64,000 nt of DNA from CBFDBF01 sp050293315 (GTDB lineage: Bacteria; Pseudomonadota; Gammaproteobacteria; Chromatiales; Chromatiaceae), in contig JBNKMS010000022.1 of the NCBI GenBank assembly GCA_050293315.1, positions 1-64,000 on the forward strand, in the 5' to 3' direction. Made by a program: the position numbers and the translations under genes. The number at the start of each line of letters is the position of its first letter. The stretch's first letter is position 1. Of the stretch, positions 1-8,656 are shown piece by piece. The notes below the pieces were generated by a model, which saw only the letters and a program-made list of their open reading frames with translations, was not told where the DNA came from and searched no databases.

Positions 1-86
1 TGTATATATCAGGGTGATTCGCCACACTGACTGCCGTATGTTTGAATTGATAATTATAAAATGTATGTTTTTCTTTCTTCATTCTT

Positions 87-118
87 CACCTCGTTAATTA
101 TCCTACTAAAACGAGGTG
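87..118. repeat. Inverted repeat, 9-bp arms
   Basis: CACCTCGTT at 87-95 is matched by AACGAGGTG at 110-118 with a 14-base loop. It lies just beyond the 3' end of the minus-strand gene at 139. On the minus strand it is followed by an A-rich tract rather than a T tract, so it is not a good intrinsic terminator for that gene. Its function is unknown. Confidence 0.35.
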
Positions 119-138
119 TCAATTATTTCGGGGTAGGT

Positions 139-804
139 TCAGTCCCTCTGGTGTGCATTGTTATGTGCGTATTGTAACCACTTGACTTTACTCACGCCGA
201 TTAGGCTAACGAGGCCTGAACAAAACAGCCAAAATGCTGCAGGAACTGGCACAGTTGTAGTAGTTAAAGAAGTAATTGTGCCGAGCGCGTTGAATGCGCT
301 AACTTGATCCCAGCAAAACCCAGTACCACAAGAAATAATTTGGTATTCATCATCATTCCAGGCCCAAATACCTCTTGGCGCTATTTCAAGAACCATTTCC
401 CAGTCAGGATCTGGAACAACTGATAGGTCACCATTCTGATTCCGTTGATAGCGGGATACGCTTAGTTCTGTTTCTGGGGATACACTGTATTGTTGAGTAG
501 TGCCATCGGCCCAATACTGTTTATGAATAGTACCTTGAATTACCCCAATCATGTCGAAGTCAGGAGATATTGAATATTGCTCTGTCTGGCCAGTACTGTA
601 TGCGACGTTAGCGTAATAGTCATATACAACACCTGCTTCCCAATTGGCAATAAGGACGCCAGAAAAGGTACCTGAGTTACTTATTGTGCCGTACGTTAAG
701 AACCCAGAGAAGTTAATGCGGGTTGTCGATGCTGCTGCAGGTGTCTGTACTAAGAAAATGGCAACAATTCCGATAATAAATATATACAAACGTGATTTTT
801 CCAT
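139..804 (-). CDS. Secreted protein with VPxPA-type C-terminal sorting signal
   Basis: This is a 221-residue protein of unknown function. Residues 1-25 look like a signal peptide with a hydrophobic stretch (IFIIGIVAIFLV) and an AAAS cleavage region. The C-terminus carries a T-rich spacer, VPVPAAFWLFCSGL, a hydrophobic helix and a basic tail. That is the VPxPA variant of the PEP-CTERM anchor, which is cut by an exosortase-type enzyme during export and surface or exopolysaccharide attachment. The middle (residues 26-180) has no domain I recognise. The ATG at 804 is preferred because AGAGG (810-814) sits 5 bases upstream; a GTG at 810 overlaps that site. No exosortase gene is in the window. The surrounding DNA is more AT-rich than the rest. 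Confidence 0.75.
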   Translation of the reverse strand: MEKSRLYIFIIGIVAIFLVQTPAAASTTRINFSGFLTYGTISNSGTFSGVLIANWEAGVVYDYYANVAYSTGQTEQYSISPDFDMIGVIQGTIHKQYWADGTTQQYSVSPETELSVSRYQRNQNGDLSVVPDPDWEMVLEIAPRGIWAWNDDEYQIISCGTGFCWDQVSAFNALGTITSLTTTTVPVPAAFWLFCSGLVSLIGVSKVKWLQYAHNNAHQRD

Positions 805-1051
805 AACCACCTCTATACACTAGCTATTAAGCACATAACAGTTAGTTATATGACACGCACTGATATTGAGTTATACGACATGCGCAGATATTGAAATATG
901 CAGCAAGAAACGCCCGATGGGCAGTGATATGAGCTTGTGCTTGGCTCGTCCTGCCAAGGGGGTATTTCCTATATTTTGTGAGGTTATCAGAGAAGATCTG
1001 ATTTAGGTAGGACTTTTCTAAAGCTGGCTGTTTTTTTACTCCCCACCCTCA

Positions 1052-1073
1052 CCCTCCCCACTAGTGGGGAGGG
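1052..1073. repeat. Perfect 22-bp palindrome, with a degenerate second copy
   Basis: The sequence from 1052 to 1073 is a perfect palindrome centred on ACTAGT: CCCTCCCC, then ACTAGT, then GGGGAGGG. A shorter relative, TTCCACTAGTGGGGAA, lies at about 1085-1100. The flanking CCCCACCCTCACCCTCCCC resembles the widespread proteobacterial intergenic repeat whose hairpin arms are CCCTC and GAGGG. Confidence 0.7.
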
Positions 1074-1314
1074 GATATGGGCGGTTCCACTAGTGGGGAA
1101 GGGACAGTTTCTGGATGACGAGGTGTTGGGTGGGCCACCCCAAACCCGTTCGACGTAGCCGAGCACCGCAACGATTGAAGGATAAGGCCCGTAGGGGCGC
1201 CACAGGGAAGTGGCGCCTCCATCGCGGGCGAGGGACCGTCCGTCGATGGAGCCCCTGAGATCGTGAGGAGCGCAGGGGACCCGCAGGGCAAGTCGTCGGG
1301 CGCGTTTTTCTTTC

Positions 1315-1348
1315 GTCCCTTTCTTTTACGCGCATAAAAGAAAGGGAC
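1315..1348. repeat. Perfect 14-bp inverted repeat with 6-base loop
   Basis: GTCCCTTTCTTTTA at 1315-1328 pairs exactly with TAAAAGAAAGGGAC at 1335-1348 around a CGCGCA loop. Neither side has a T tract, so it is not a standard intrinsic terminator. It sits between the two G/C-rich palindromes and is probably part of the same repeat mosaic. Confidence 0.75.
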
Positions 1349-1438
1349 TTGCAGCCGGATGCTAGGGTAGGTGAAGGGCTATGGTCTGGATGGGCTGCGA
1401 AATTGGTTACCGGTGCTGCTATTACCCCCTCACCCCAA

Positions 1439-1459
1439 CCCTCTCCCGTAGGGAGAGGG
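1439..1459. repeat. Hairpin repeat, 9-bp arms
   Basis: CCCTCTCCC, loop GTA, GGGAGAGGG. It is preceded by CCCCCTCACCCCAAC, the usual context of a common dispersed proteobacterial repeat. The element accounts for the PSPQPSP-like peptide seen if the region is translated. Confidence 0.7.
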
Positions 1460-1483
1460 GGTTTTGTCTGGGTCCCTGGACAG

Positions 1484-1517
1484 AAAAAAAAGGCCGCTAA
1501 GTATTACTTAGCGGCCT
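1484..1517 (-). terminator. Intrinsic terminator of rpoH
   Basis: AGGCCGCTAAGT (1491-1502) and ACTTAGCGGCCT (1506-1517) form a perfect 12-bp stem with loop ATT. Read on the minus strand the stem is followed by eight T residues (complement of the A run 1484-1491). The position downstream of the minus-strand rpoH gene fits its transcription end. Confidence 0.88.
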
Positions 1518-1660
1518 TATCCAAAGGAGGAGATGCCGGCCAGCAGCTAATAAATTAGTCCACTAACCGTCCAGTACAGTTGACCACAGCAGCCACGTAG
1601 CTGCATTGATAATTCTCAATATTTTCTGAAAGTGGGGCGTTCAGGCCCCAATTGGCCTGC

Positions 1661-2509
1661 CTATGCGTCCAACTGGGCCTTCATCTTGTTCATCGCCTGT
1701 TTCTCGATCTGGCGAATGCGCTCGGCAGAGACCCCGAACCGGTCAGCCAGCTCGTGCAGGGTGCTCTTTTGCTCGGACAGCCAGCGCGCCTCAAGGATCT
1801 CACGGCTGCGCTCGTCCAGCCCCTCGAGGGCTGAGTAGAGCTGGTTGTTGCCATGCTCTTCGGCATCCAGGTGCTCCAGTCTGGAGGCCGGGTCCATACG
1901 CAGGTCCGGCAGGTAGGCGGCCGGTGCCACTGGGGCGTCATCGTCGTCGCTGTTGAAGCCGTCGAAGGCGACATCATATCTGTTGAGACGGCTCTCCATC
2001 TCGCGCACGGTCTCTGGTTTAACCCCGAGATCGTTGGCCACACCCTCGATCTCCTCCTCGGTAAACCAGCCGAGACGCTTCTTGGAGCTGCGCAGGTTAA
2101 AGAAGAGTTTGCGCTGTGCCTTGGTGGTGGCAACCTTGACGATACGCCAGTTGCGCAGCACGAATTCGTGTATCTCCGCCTTGATCCAGTGGACGGCGAA
2201 TGAGACCAGGCGTACCCCATGGGTCGGGTCGAAGCGGCGCACCGCCTTCATCAGGCCGACGGTCCCCTCCTGGATCAGGTCGGGCAGGGCCAGACCGTAG
2301 CCGGAGTAGCCGCGGGCCACACGGATGACAAAGCGCAGGTGCGACATGACCAGGACCCGAGCGGCCTCGAGGTCACCGTTGTCACGCAGTCTGATAGCCA
2401 GCTCACGCTCCTCGTCCGCTGTCAGCATCGGTAGCTGATAGGCGGCGCTGATATAGGCGTCAATATTGCCTGTAGGTAGCGTTGTAGGTATGGCTAATGC
2501 TTTTGTCAT
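1661..2509 (-). CDS. rpoH: RNA polymerase heat-shock sigma factor RpoH (sigma-32)
   Basis: This sigma factor directs core RNA polymerase to heat-shock promoters. At 282 residues it matches the usual length of about 284. Regions 2.1-2.4 span about 50-120 (with GYGLALPDLIQEGTVGLM for core binding). The RpoH box QRKLFFNLR is intact at 132-140; this motif separates RpoH from other group 2/3 sigma factors. The C-terminal helix-turn-helix (HELADRFGVSAERIRQIE) would recognise the -35 element. A TTGCTG/TAATAT pair upstream is a possible promoter and a strong terminator follows. It neighbours ftsXEY, the conserved gammaproteobacterial order. The 5' leader was not resolved as an RNA thermosensor. Confidence 0.97.
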   Translation of the reverse strand: MTKALAIPTTLPTGNIDAYISAAYQLPMLTADEERELAIRLRDNGDLEAARVLVMSHLRFVIRVARGYSGYGLALPDLIQEGTVGLMKAVRRFDPTHGVRLVSFAVHWIKAEIHEFVLRNWRIVKVATTKAQRKLFFNLRSSKKRLGWFTEEEIEGVANDLGVKPETVREMESRLNRYDVAFDGFNSDDDDAPVAPAAYLPDLRMDPASRLEHLDAEEHGNNQLYSALEGLDERSREILEARWLSEQKSTLHELADRFGVSAERIRQIEKQAMNKMKAQLDA

Positions 2510-2541
2510 AGATAATAACCTAGTCGTTTCGTATGATATTT

Positions 2542-2571
2542 ATATTAGCACCTTTTGATGCGTTTCAGCAA
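2542..2571 (-). promoter_or_regulatory. Candidate sigma-70 promoter for rpoH
   Basis: On the minus strand TTGCTG (2566-2571) and TAATAT (2542-2547) are separated by 18 bases, about 35 bases upstream of the rpoH start. The match is moderate and is only supported by position. Confidence 0.35.
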
Positions 2572-2598
2572 TATTAGTTCCACTGGATTTTGTGGTGT

Positions 2599-3549
2599 TT
2601 AGGACGGCTCGATTGAGTGCAGATGGCGTCCGACCGCAACCCAGGAGCCGGCCAGGCCGAGCAGGCCACCACCAGCCAGCAGGGTGAGTATAGTAGAGAT
2701 TGGGACGCTGGAAAGCCCAAAATCGCTGCGGTAGAGCAGGGCGAGCTCCTCCGCCGGTCCGGAGAGCAGCCACAGGGCCACGCTCACCAGGATCCAGGCC
2801 AGCCAACCACCCATTAGACCGTACCAGAGGCCGCCGTAGAGGAAGGGGCGGCGGATGAAGGCGTTGGTGCCGCCGATCAGTTTGGTTATCTCTATCTCGG
2901 CGTGGCGGTTCTGGATCTCCAGGCGGATGGTGTTGCCGACGATCAGCAGCACCGCCAGCGCCAGCATCGAACCCAGGACCACCACCCCGCGTTCGGCGAT
3001 TCGGGCGATGGCCTGAAAGCGCTGTACCCACTCCATATCGAGCTGGGCGAAATCGACCCCGGCCTGCCGCTGCAGCTTCTTGACCAGGATCCCCACGGCG
3101 GCCGGTGTGGTGTGTTGCATAGCCGGCTGCACAATCAGTACCACCGGCAGCGGGTTCTCATCCAGGGCCTCGAGGGCATCGGCAAAGCCGCTGAGCTGGC
3201 GGAATTCCTCCAGCGCATCGCTGCGGCTGATCATGGTGACCGTGGCGACCTCATCCATGGCGCGCAGCTTTTTGGCGGTGCGCTCCGCCTTGGCCTCATC
3301 CACCCCCTGCTGCATAAACAGCGAGATGGTGGCGGCACTATCCCAGCGGTTGCTGATCTGCTGCACATTCTGCAGCAGCAGATGGAGACCGGCCGGCAGG
3401 GCCAGGGCGATGGCGATGACTGCGACCGTCATAAGCGCGGCCAGCGGGGTGCGGCTGAGTCTGCCCAGGCTGGAGAGCGCGGCCTGCAGGTGGCGCAGGA
3501 CCCAGATGCGTGGCCGGTGGCGCAATTTTATGCCGCGGCCGCGGTTCAT
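2599..3549 (-). CDS. ftsX: Cell-division ABC permease FtsX
   Basis: FtsX is the membrane subunit of the FtsEX complex, which works at the division septum to control peptidoglycan hydrolases through a periplasmic loop. The 316-residue protein shows the expected plan. A cytoplasmic N-terminus is followed by a membrane segment near 35-57, and then a periplasmic domain of about 110 residues. Three more membrane segments fill the C-terminal half, including VVLGSMLALAVLLIVG and GLMGGWLAWILVSVALWLL. The start overlaps the ftsE stop by 4 bases (ATGA), so the two are translationally coupled. It is somewhat shorter than the E. coli protein at the N-terminus. Confidence 0.95.
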   Translation of the reverse strand: MNRGRGIKLRHRPRIWVLRHLQAALSSLGRLSRTPLAALMTVAVIAIALALPAGLHLLLQNVQQISNRWDSAATISLFMQQGVDEAKAERTAKKLRAMDEVATVTMISRSDALEEFRQLSGFADALEALDENPLPVVLIVQPAMQHTTPAAVGILVKKLQRQAGVDFAQLDMEWVQRFQAIARIAERGVVVLGSMLALAVLLIVGNTIRLEIQNRHAEIEITKLIGGTNAFIRRPFLYGGLWYGLMGGWLAWILVSVALWLLSGPAEELALLYRSDFGLSSVPISTILTLLAGGGLLGLAGSWVAVGRHLHSIEPS

Positions 3550-4226
3550 ATCCGCATCGCCTTGGGTGCGGTGTCTCCGACCAGGGCGCCACTGTTCAGG
3601 CTTATTATGCGTCTGTTCATGCGGGAGATCAGATCGAGGTCATGGGTGGCGATAAGCAGGGTCACACCGACCTGGTTGAACTGCTCAAACAGGCGCATGA
3701 TCTCATGCGATAGATCGGGATCGAGGTTGCCGGTAGGCTCGTCGGCCAGTACCAGCGGGGGGCGGTTGACCACGGCGCGGGCGATGCCCACCCGCTGCTG
3801 TTCGCCGCCGGAGAGGGAGATGGGGTAGCTCTTCTCCCGGTTAAGCAGCCCGACCTTGTCCAGGGCGGCCCGCACCCGGCGGCCGGTCTCGCTGTAGCCG
3901 ACCCCCGCCGCGATCAGCGGCATGGCCACATTGTCGAATACGGTACGGTCCATCAACAGGCGGTAGTCCTGAAAGATCATCCCGACGTCCCGCCGGTGGT
4001 AGCAGATCTGTCGCCCCTTCAGTCGCTGGAGATTGCGTCCACCGACCCGTACCTGACCCCTGCTGGAGTGCTCCAGCAGCCCGAGCAGCTTCAGCATGGT
4101 GCTCTTGCCCGCGCCGGAGTGGCCGGTGAGAAAGACCATCTCCCCCGGCTCGATATGCAGGCTGACGCTGCTTAGCCCCTCATGTCCCCCTGGATACCTT
4201 TTTGTTACGTTATCTAGATAGATCAT
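3546..4226 (-). CDS. ftsE: Cell-division ABC ATPase FtsE
   Basis: FtsE is the ATPase partner of FtsX and couples ATP hydrolysis to septal hydrolase activation on the cytoplasmic side of the divisome. The 226-residue protein has Walker A GHSGAGKST at 35-43, the ABC signature LSGGEQQR at 138-145 and Walker B VLADEP at 159-164. A switch histidine follows in LIATHD. Length is normal for FtsE. It begins two bases after the ftsY stop and overlaps ftsX by four, giving the conserved ftsY-ftsE-ftsX operon. Confidence 0.97.
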   Translation of the reverse strand: MIYLDNVTKRYPGGHEGLSSVSLHIEPGEMVFLTGHSGAGKSTMLKLLGLLEHSSRGQVRVGGRNLQRLKGRQICYHRRDVGMIFQDYRLLMDRTVFDNVAMPLIAAGVGYSETGRRVRAALDKVGLLNREKSYPISLSGGEQQRVGIARAVVNRPPLVLADEPTGNLDPDLSHEIMRLFEQFNQVGVTLLIATHDLDLISRMNRRIISLNSGALVGDTAPKAMRI

Positions 4227-4228
4227 TG

Positions 4229-5200
4229 TCAGTCAAAGATAGCATCTACAAAATCTTGGGCGTTGAACGGGCGCAGGTCGTCGATCGCCTCGCCCACACC
4301 AATGAACCGGATCGGCAGCTGCAACCGTTCGGCAATGGCAAACAGGATACCGCCCTTGGCGGTGCCGTCCATCTTGGTCAGGGTGATGCCGCTGACCCCC
4401 ACTCTCTGGCTGAACTGCTGTGCCTGGTTAAGGGCATTCTGTCCACTGGTGGCGTCGACCACCAGCATCACCTCATGGGGTGCGTCCGGATCCAGCCGCT
4501 GCATAACCCGCTCAACCTTCGAGAGCTCCTCCATCAGGTTGGACTTGGTGTGTAGCCTGCCGGCGGTGTCGGCGATCAGTACATCTATATTACGGGCGGT
4601 CGCCGCCTGCAGGGCGTCGTAGATCACTGCGGCGGAGTCGGCACCGGAGTGCTGCGCTATCACCGGCACCTGGTTCTGTTCGCCCCAGCTCTGAAGCTGC
4701 TCCACTGCGGCCGCGCGGAAGGTGTCACCGGCCGCCAGCATTACGCTCTGCCCCTCCTGCTGCAGCCGCTTGGCCAGCTTGCCGATGGTGGTGGTCTTGC
4801 CGGCGCCGTTGATGCCGACCATCATGATCACTTGGGGCCTGCCCGGCTGGGGCTGTTTTAGTGGCCGCTCACACGGCTCTAGGATCTGCAGTAGCTTACC
4901 CTTGAGTACCTGGGTCAGCGCCTCCGGGTCACTCAGTTCGCTGCGCCTCACCTGTTCGGTGATCTCGTCGATGATGCGGCTGGTGGCATCGACCCCGACA
5001 TCCGCTACCAGTAGCAGGGTCTCCAGCTCCTCGAGCAGGTCGGCATCGATTGTCTTTTTGCCCAGCACAAGATTGGCCAGGCCACCGGTGAGACTGTCGC
5101 GGGTACGGCCGAGGCCATTGCGTAGACGGGAGAGTAGTGATTCCGATGGTTCATCGGTGGGGGCTGTCGCCGCCTTCTTGTTTTTGCCAAATCCAAACAT
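4229..5200 (-). CDS. ftsY: Signal recognition particle receptor FtsY
   Basis: FtsY is the SRP GTPase receptor that docks ribosomes making membrane proteins onto the inner membrane. The 323-residue protein has a short, weakly acidic N-terminus (about 20 residues, unlike the long acidic domain of E. coli). The four-helix N domain follows to about residue 115. The G domain contains GINGAGKTTT, GDTFRAAAVEQL, DTAGR and TKMDGTAKGG. It is the first gene of the ftsYEX operon and is divergent from the M16 peptidase genes, with about 190 bases between them. Confidence 0.97.
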   Translation of the reverse strand: MFGFGKNKKAATAPTDEPSESLLSRLRNGLGRTRDSLTGGLANLVLGKKTIDADLLEELETLLLVADVGVDATSRIIDEITEQVRRSELSDPEALTQVLKGKLLQILEPCERPLKQPQPGRPQVIMMVGINGAGKTTTIGKLAKRLQQEGQSVMLAAGDTFRAAAVEQLQSWGEQNQVPVIAQHSGADSAAVIYDALQAATARNIDVLIADTAGRLHTKSNLMEELSKVERVMQRLDPDAPHEVMLVVDATSGQNALNQAQQFSQRVGVSGITLTKMDGTAKGGILFAIAERLQLPIRFIGVGEAIDDLRPFNAQDFVDAIFD

Positions 5201-5390
5201 ATGTATAGGTTAACCTGGATAGATGGAACCACAACCGCTTTTATTGGTCTCTCATTTGGACATCTATGCACTACTCTGTAAGAATGCGCCAGCATGAACC
5301 AACCGGGCCGGGATCTGACCCTCTGCAGCCAATCTTCAGAGGCGATTCTAGCATTTTCGCCAGAGTGACAATATCTCCCACGGAGTAAAA

Positions 5391-6758
5391 ATGAGATCTA
5401 TTTTGGTAGCGCTACTGCTGTTTGCCCTATCTGCCGCTGTGCAGGCGGCGGTGGAGGTGCATGAGCAGCAACTCCCCAACGGAATGCGGGTGCTGGTCAA
5501 ACAGGACCAGCGTGCCCCGATCGTAGTCTCGCAGGTCTGGTACAGGGTCGGTGCCAGCTATGAGCCCAACGGTATTACCGGCATCTCTCACATCCTTGAG
5601 CACATGATGTTCAAGGGGACCAAGGCCCATCCGGCCGGCGAGTTCTCCCGTATTATCGCGGCCAATGGGGGAGAGGAGAACGCCTTTACCAGCCGCGACT
5701 ACACCGTCTATCACCAGACCCTGGCGAAGGAGCGGCTGGAGATCGCGCTGGAGCTGGAGGCGGACCGGATGCGCAACCTGACCCTGCCGGCCGATGAGTT
5801 CGCCAAAGAGCTTGAGGTGGTGAAGGAGGAGCGGCGGCTGCGGGTCGATGACCGCCCGACGTCCCTCACCTATGAGCAGTTCAATGCGACGGCCTACCAG
5901 GTGCTGCCATATCGCAATCCGGTAGTTGGATGGATGGGCGATCTGGAGCAGATGCAGGTGCAGGATCTGCGGGAGTGGTATCGCCTCTGGTATGCACCTA
6001 ACAATGCCATCCTGGTGGTGGTGGGGGATGTCAATCCACAAGAGGTGTTTGCGTTGGCCAAAAAGCACTTTGGACCGCTGCAGGCGGTAGAGCGGCCGAA
6101 GGTCAGGTCGTTGCAAGAGCCGCAGCAGCGTGGTGAGGTGCGTAGTGTGGTGCGTGCCCCGGCGCGTCAACCCTACCTGATCATGGGGTATAAGACCCCG
6201 GTAGTGGCCACTGCCAAAGAGCAGTGGGAGCCATATGCGTTGGAGGTGCTGGCGGCGATCCTCGATGGCGGTGATAGCGCCCGTTTCAGTCGTAAGCTGA
6301 TTCGTGGTCAGGAGGTGGCGGTATCTGCCGGTGCAGGCTATAGCGCATTTTCCCGTCTCAGCGGGATGTTGAGTATGAGCGGTATCCCCAGTCAGGGCCA
6401 CTCTGTTGCAGATCTGGAGCAGGCGTTCCGGGCAGAGATAGAGCTGTTGCAGAGGGAGCTGGTCAACCAGGAAGAGCTGGATCGGATACGGGCGCAGGTG
6501 GTGGCGGGCGAGGTCTATGAGCTCGACTCGATCTACTATCAGGCGATGCAGATCGGCACCCTGGAGACACTGGGGTTGGGTTGGCAGTTGCTGGACCAAT
6601 ATGCAGATAAGATCAATGCGGTCACTGCCGAGCAGATACGGGAGGTGGCGCGCAAATATCTGCAACCGGATCGGCTGACAGTGGCGCAACTGGAGCCACT
6701 GCCGTTAGATCAGGCGCAGCCAAAACAGGCCGCAGCTGGAGGTCGCCATGTGGATTGA
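5391..6758 (+). CDS. M16 family zinc metallopeptidase, catalytic subunit
   Basis: This is a 455-residue exported peptidase. A signal peptide (LVALLLFALSAAVQA) precedes two M16 half-domains. The inverted zinc motif HxxEH is present as HILEH at 67-71, with a downstream glutamate helix (ELEVVKEERRLR) that can supply the third ligand, so this subunit should be active. GGAG lies just ahead of the ATG. It overlaps the next gene, a second M16 protein without the zinc motif. In M16B families such pairs form a heterodimer in which one partner is catalytic and the other completes the substrate chamber. A periplasmic location is inferred; the substrate is unknown. Confidence 0.92.
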   Translation: MRSILVALLLFALSAAVQAAVEVHEQQLPNGMRVLVKQDQRAPIVVSQVWYRVGASYEPNGITGISHILEHMMFKGTKAHPAGEFSRIIAANGGEENAFTSRDYTVYHQTLAKERLEIALELEADRMRNLTLPADEFAKELEVVKEERRLRVDDRPTSLTYEQFNATAYQVLPYRNPVVGWMGDLEQMQVQDLREWYRLWYAPNNAILVVVGDVNPQEVFALAKKHFGPLQAVERPKVRSLQEPQQRGEVRSVVRAPARQPYLIMGYKTPVVATAKEQWEPYALEVLAAILDGGDSARFSRKLIRGQEVAVSAGAGYSAFSRLSGMLSMSGIPSQGHSVADLEQAFRAEIELLQRELVNQEELDRIRAQVVAGEVYELDSIYYQAMQIGTLETLGLGWQLLDQYADKINAVTAEQIREVARKYLQPDRLTVAQLEPLPLDQAQPKQAAAGGRHVD

Positions 6759-8088
6759 TCTTAGAGGCATAGTTGCCACCATCCTGCTGTCGACCTCACT
6801 GCTGTTCTCACCGCCGCTGTTGGCCGGTCCGCAGATCGAATCCTGGACCACAGACAACGGGGCGCGGGTGCTGTTCGTGGCCGCCCCGGACCTGCCGATG
6901 GTAGATATAAGGGTGGTGTTCGATGCGGGTAGCGCGCGCGACGGCAAGCAGGCAGGGCTCTCCCGTCTGACCAACGCCCTCCTGACCGAGGGTGCGGGGG
7001 AGTGGAGCGCAGACCAGATTGCAGAACGGATGGAGTCGGTTGGCGCGGATCTATATAGCGGCTCCTTGCGGGACATGGCCTGGGTCTCTGTGAGGAGTCT
7101 GACTGAACCGAAACTGCTGCAGGTCAGCGTGGAGACCCTCGCCGCGGTCCTCTCCCATCCGACCTTCGATAAGGTTGCCCTGGAGCGCGACCGCAAGGCG
7201 ATGCTGGCGGTGTTGCAACAGGAGGAGCAGTCTCCCGGCAGCGTGGCCGGCAAAAGATTTATGCAGGAGCTGTATGGTACCCACCCCTACGCCATACACA
7301 GCGGCGGCAGCCGGGAGTCACTACAGGCGATCAAGCGTGAAGATCTGCAGCGGTTTTACTCCAACTACTACGTGGCGAAGAATGCGGTGATAGCCATTGT
7401 CGGGGCGCTATCGAAGGATGCGGCGACCGAGCTGGCCAACCAGATTACCGCCCAACTGGCTGCGGGAGAACACGCCCCCGACCTGCCGGCGGCACCACTA
7501 CCGCAGCAGGGGCGAGAGTTGCGACTGCCATTTCCCTCCAGTCAGTCACATATCTTTATGGGCCAACCCGGTATGCGGCGGGGCGACCCCGACTATTTCC
7601 CGCTCTATCTCGGCAACCATATCCTCGGCGGCGGCGGTTTTACCGCCCGTCTGACCGAGGAGGTGCGGGAGAAGAGGGGGCTGGTCTACGATGTAAGTAG
7701 CTATTTTTCGCCGATGCGTCAGGCCGGGCCGTTTATGCTGGGGGCACAGACCCAAAACGCCAAGGTGGAAGAGACCCTAAAGGTGATGCGCGAGACCCTG
7801 GAGCGATTCATCAAAGAGGGACCGACAGAGCAGGAGCTGACCGCCAGCAAGCAGAATATCACCGGCGGGTTTCCCCTGCGCATCTCCAGCAACGGCAAGA
7901 TTGTGGAGTATCTGACCATGCTCGGCTTCTATAATCTGCCACTCGACTACCTAGACCGGTTCGTGGCCAGGGTGAATGCTGTAACCAGAGAGCAGATCCG
8001 CGACGCCTTCCAGCGGCGGATAGAGCCGCAGCAACTGTTGACTGTCATCGTGGGAGGAGAGAGTGGGGCGAGTGCCGAGCAAGAGTAA
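6748..8088 (+). CDS. M16 family peptidase, non-catalytic partner
   Basis: This 446-residue protein has a predicted signal peptide (IVATILLSTSLLFSPPLLAG) and the M16 fold. The position of HxxEH is occupied by GLSRLTNAL, with no zinc ligands. The C-terminal half retains the arginine-tyrosine region of M16 partners (EKRGLVYDVSSYF at about 312-324), used to bind the substrate carboxyl end. It overlaps the catalytic gene by 11 bases, which fits one-to-one complex assembly. Its own 3' end overlaps rsmD by 26 bases. Confidence 0.9.
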   Translation: MWIDLRGIVATILLSTSLLFSPPLLAGPQIESWTTDNGARVLFVAAPDLPMVDIRVVFDAGSARDGKQAGLSRLTNALLTEGAGEWSADQIAERMESVGADLYSGSLRDMAWVSVRSLTEPKLLQVSVETLAAVLSHPTFDKVALERDRKAMLAVLQQEEQSPGSVAGKRFMQELYGTHPYAIHSGGSRESLQAIKREDLQRFYSNYYVAKNAVIAIVGALSKDAATELANQITAQLAAGEHAPDLPAAPLPQQGRELRLPFPSSQSHIFMGQPGMRRGDPDYFPLYLGNHILGGGGFTARLTEEVREKRGLVYDVSSYFSPMRQAGPFMLGAQTQNAKVEETLKVMRETLERFIKEGPTEQELTASKQNITGGFPLRISSNGKIVEYLTMLGFYNLPLDYLDRFVARVNAVTREQIRDAFQRRIEPQQLLTVIVGGESGASAEQE

Positions 8089-8656
8089 TCGGGGCAAGAG
8101 TAACCTGGTAAGGATCGTTGGCGGCAGCCAGCGAGGGCGGAAGATCGCCTTCCCCGATCTACCCGGACTGCGTCCCAGCGGCGATCGTGTTCGCGAGACC
8201 CTGTTTAACTGGCTGCAGCCGCTGCTTCCCGGGGCTGCCTGCCTCGATCTGTTCGCCGGGAGCGGGGTGCTTGGGTTTGAGGCGGCCTCGCGCGGTGCCT
8301 CGCGGGTGGTACTGATTGAGAAGTCGGCCGTAGCTGTGGAGCAGCTGCGACAGAGCATGGAGCTTTTAGGTATGGAGGGGCAGGTTGAGATTGAGCAGGC
8401 CGATAGCACGGTGTGGCTGCAGGGAGAGGCCCAACCCTTCAATATTGTATTTCTCGATCCACCTTTTGGCGGTGATCTGCTAGGCGAGTGTTGTCGTCTG
8501 CTACAGCAGGGCGGTTGGTTGCAGTCGGGGGCCAGGATCTATCTGGAGATGGATGCGACGGACACACTGCCTGAGTTGCCAGATAGCTGGAGTCTGTTGC
8601 GGCAGAAAAGGGCTGGTCAAGTGGCCTTTTTCCTCTACACTTGTGGGGACCTCTAA
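8063..8656 (+). CDS. rsmD: 16S rRNA (guanine(966)-N2)-methyltransferase RsmD
   Basis: This SAM-dependent enzyme methylates G966 of 16S rRNA during 30S assembly. In its 197 residues I see the N-terminal RIVGGSQRGRKI segment, a SAM-binding loop LDLFAGSGVLGFEAASRG and the catalytic LDPPF motif, all typical. The start shown lies inside the end of the preceding M16 gene. A later start near VRIVGG is possible and would shorten the protein by about 15 residues. It keeps the rsmD-coaD pairing seen in many gammaproteobacteria. Confidence 0.94.
   Translation: MGRVPSKSNRGKSNLVRIVGGSQRGRKIAFPDLPGLRPSGDRVRETLFNWLQPLLPGAACLDLFAGSGVLGFEAASRGASRVVLIEKSAVAVEQLRQSMELLGMEGQVEIEQADSTVWLQGEAQPFNIVFLDPPFGGDLLGECCRLLQQGGWLQSGARIYLEMDATDTLPELPDSWSLLRQKRAGQVAFFLYTCGDL

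Larger units (their letters stand above)
805..1482. other. Gene-free stretch made of palindromic repeats
   Basis: No convincing gene lies between 805 and the rpoH terminator. Short frames here are low-complexity translations of repeats, for example PSPQPSPVGRG at about 1424-1456. The first part (805-1030) is AT-rich and probably holds the promoter of the secreted protein. From about 1040 the sequence is a mosaic of G/C-rich palindromes, listed separately, joined by a GC-rich segment (1130-1300). It looks like degenerate mobile or REP-like repeat material rather than coding sequence. Confidence 0.6.

Noticed and set aside
1061..1558. Short open frames on both strands in the repeat region, including one with PSPQPSPVGRG
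   Set aside because: They are translations of palindromic repeats, have low complexity, and lack ribosome sites and family resemblance.
2902..3828. 308-residue plus-strand open frame across ftsX/ftsE
   Set aside because: It is antisense to two genes with unmistakable motifs and is histidine/glutamine rich, typical of a shadow frame.
5427..6689. 420-residue minus-strand open frame inside the M16 gene
   Set aside because: Antisense shadow of a gene with signal peptide and HxxEH motif; composition is unlike a protein family.
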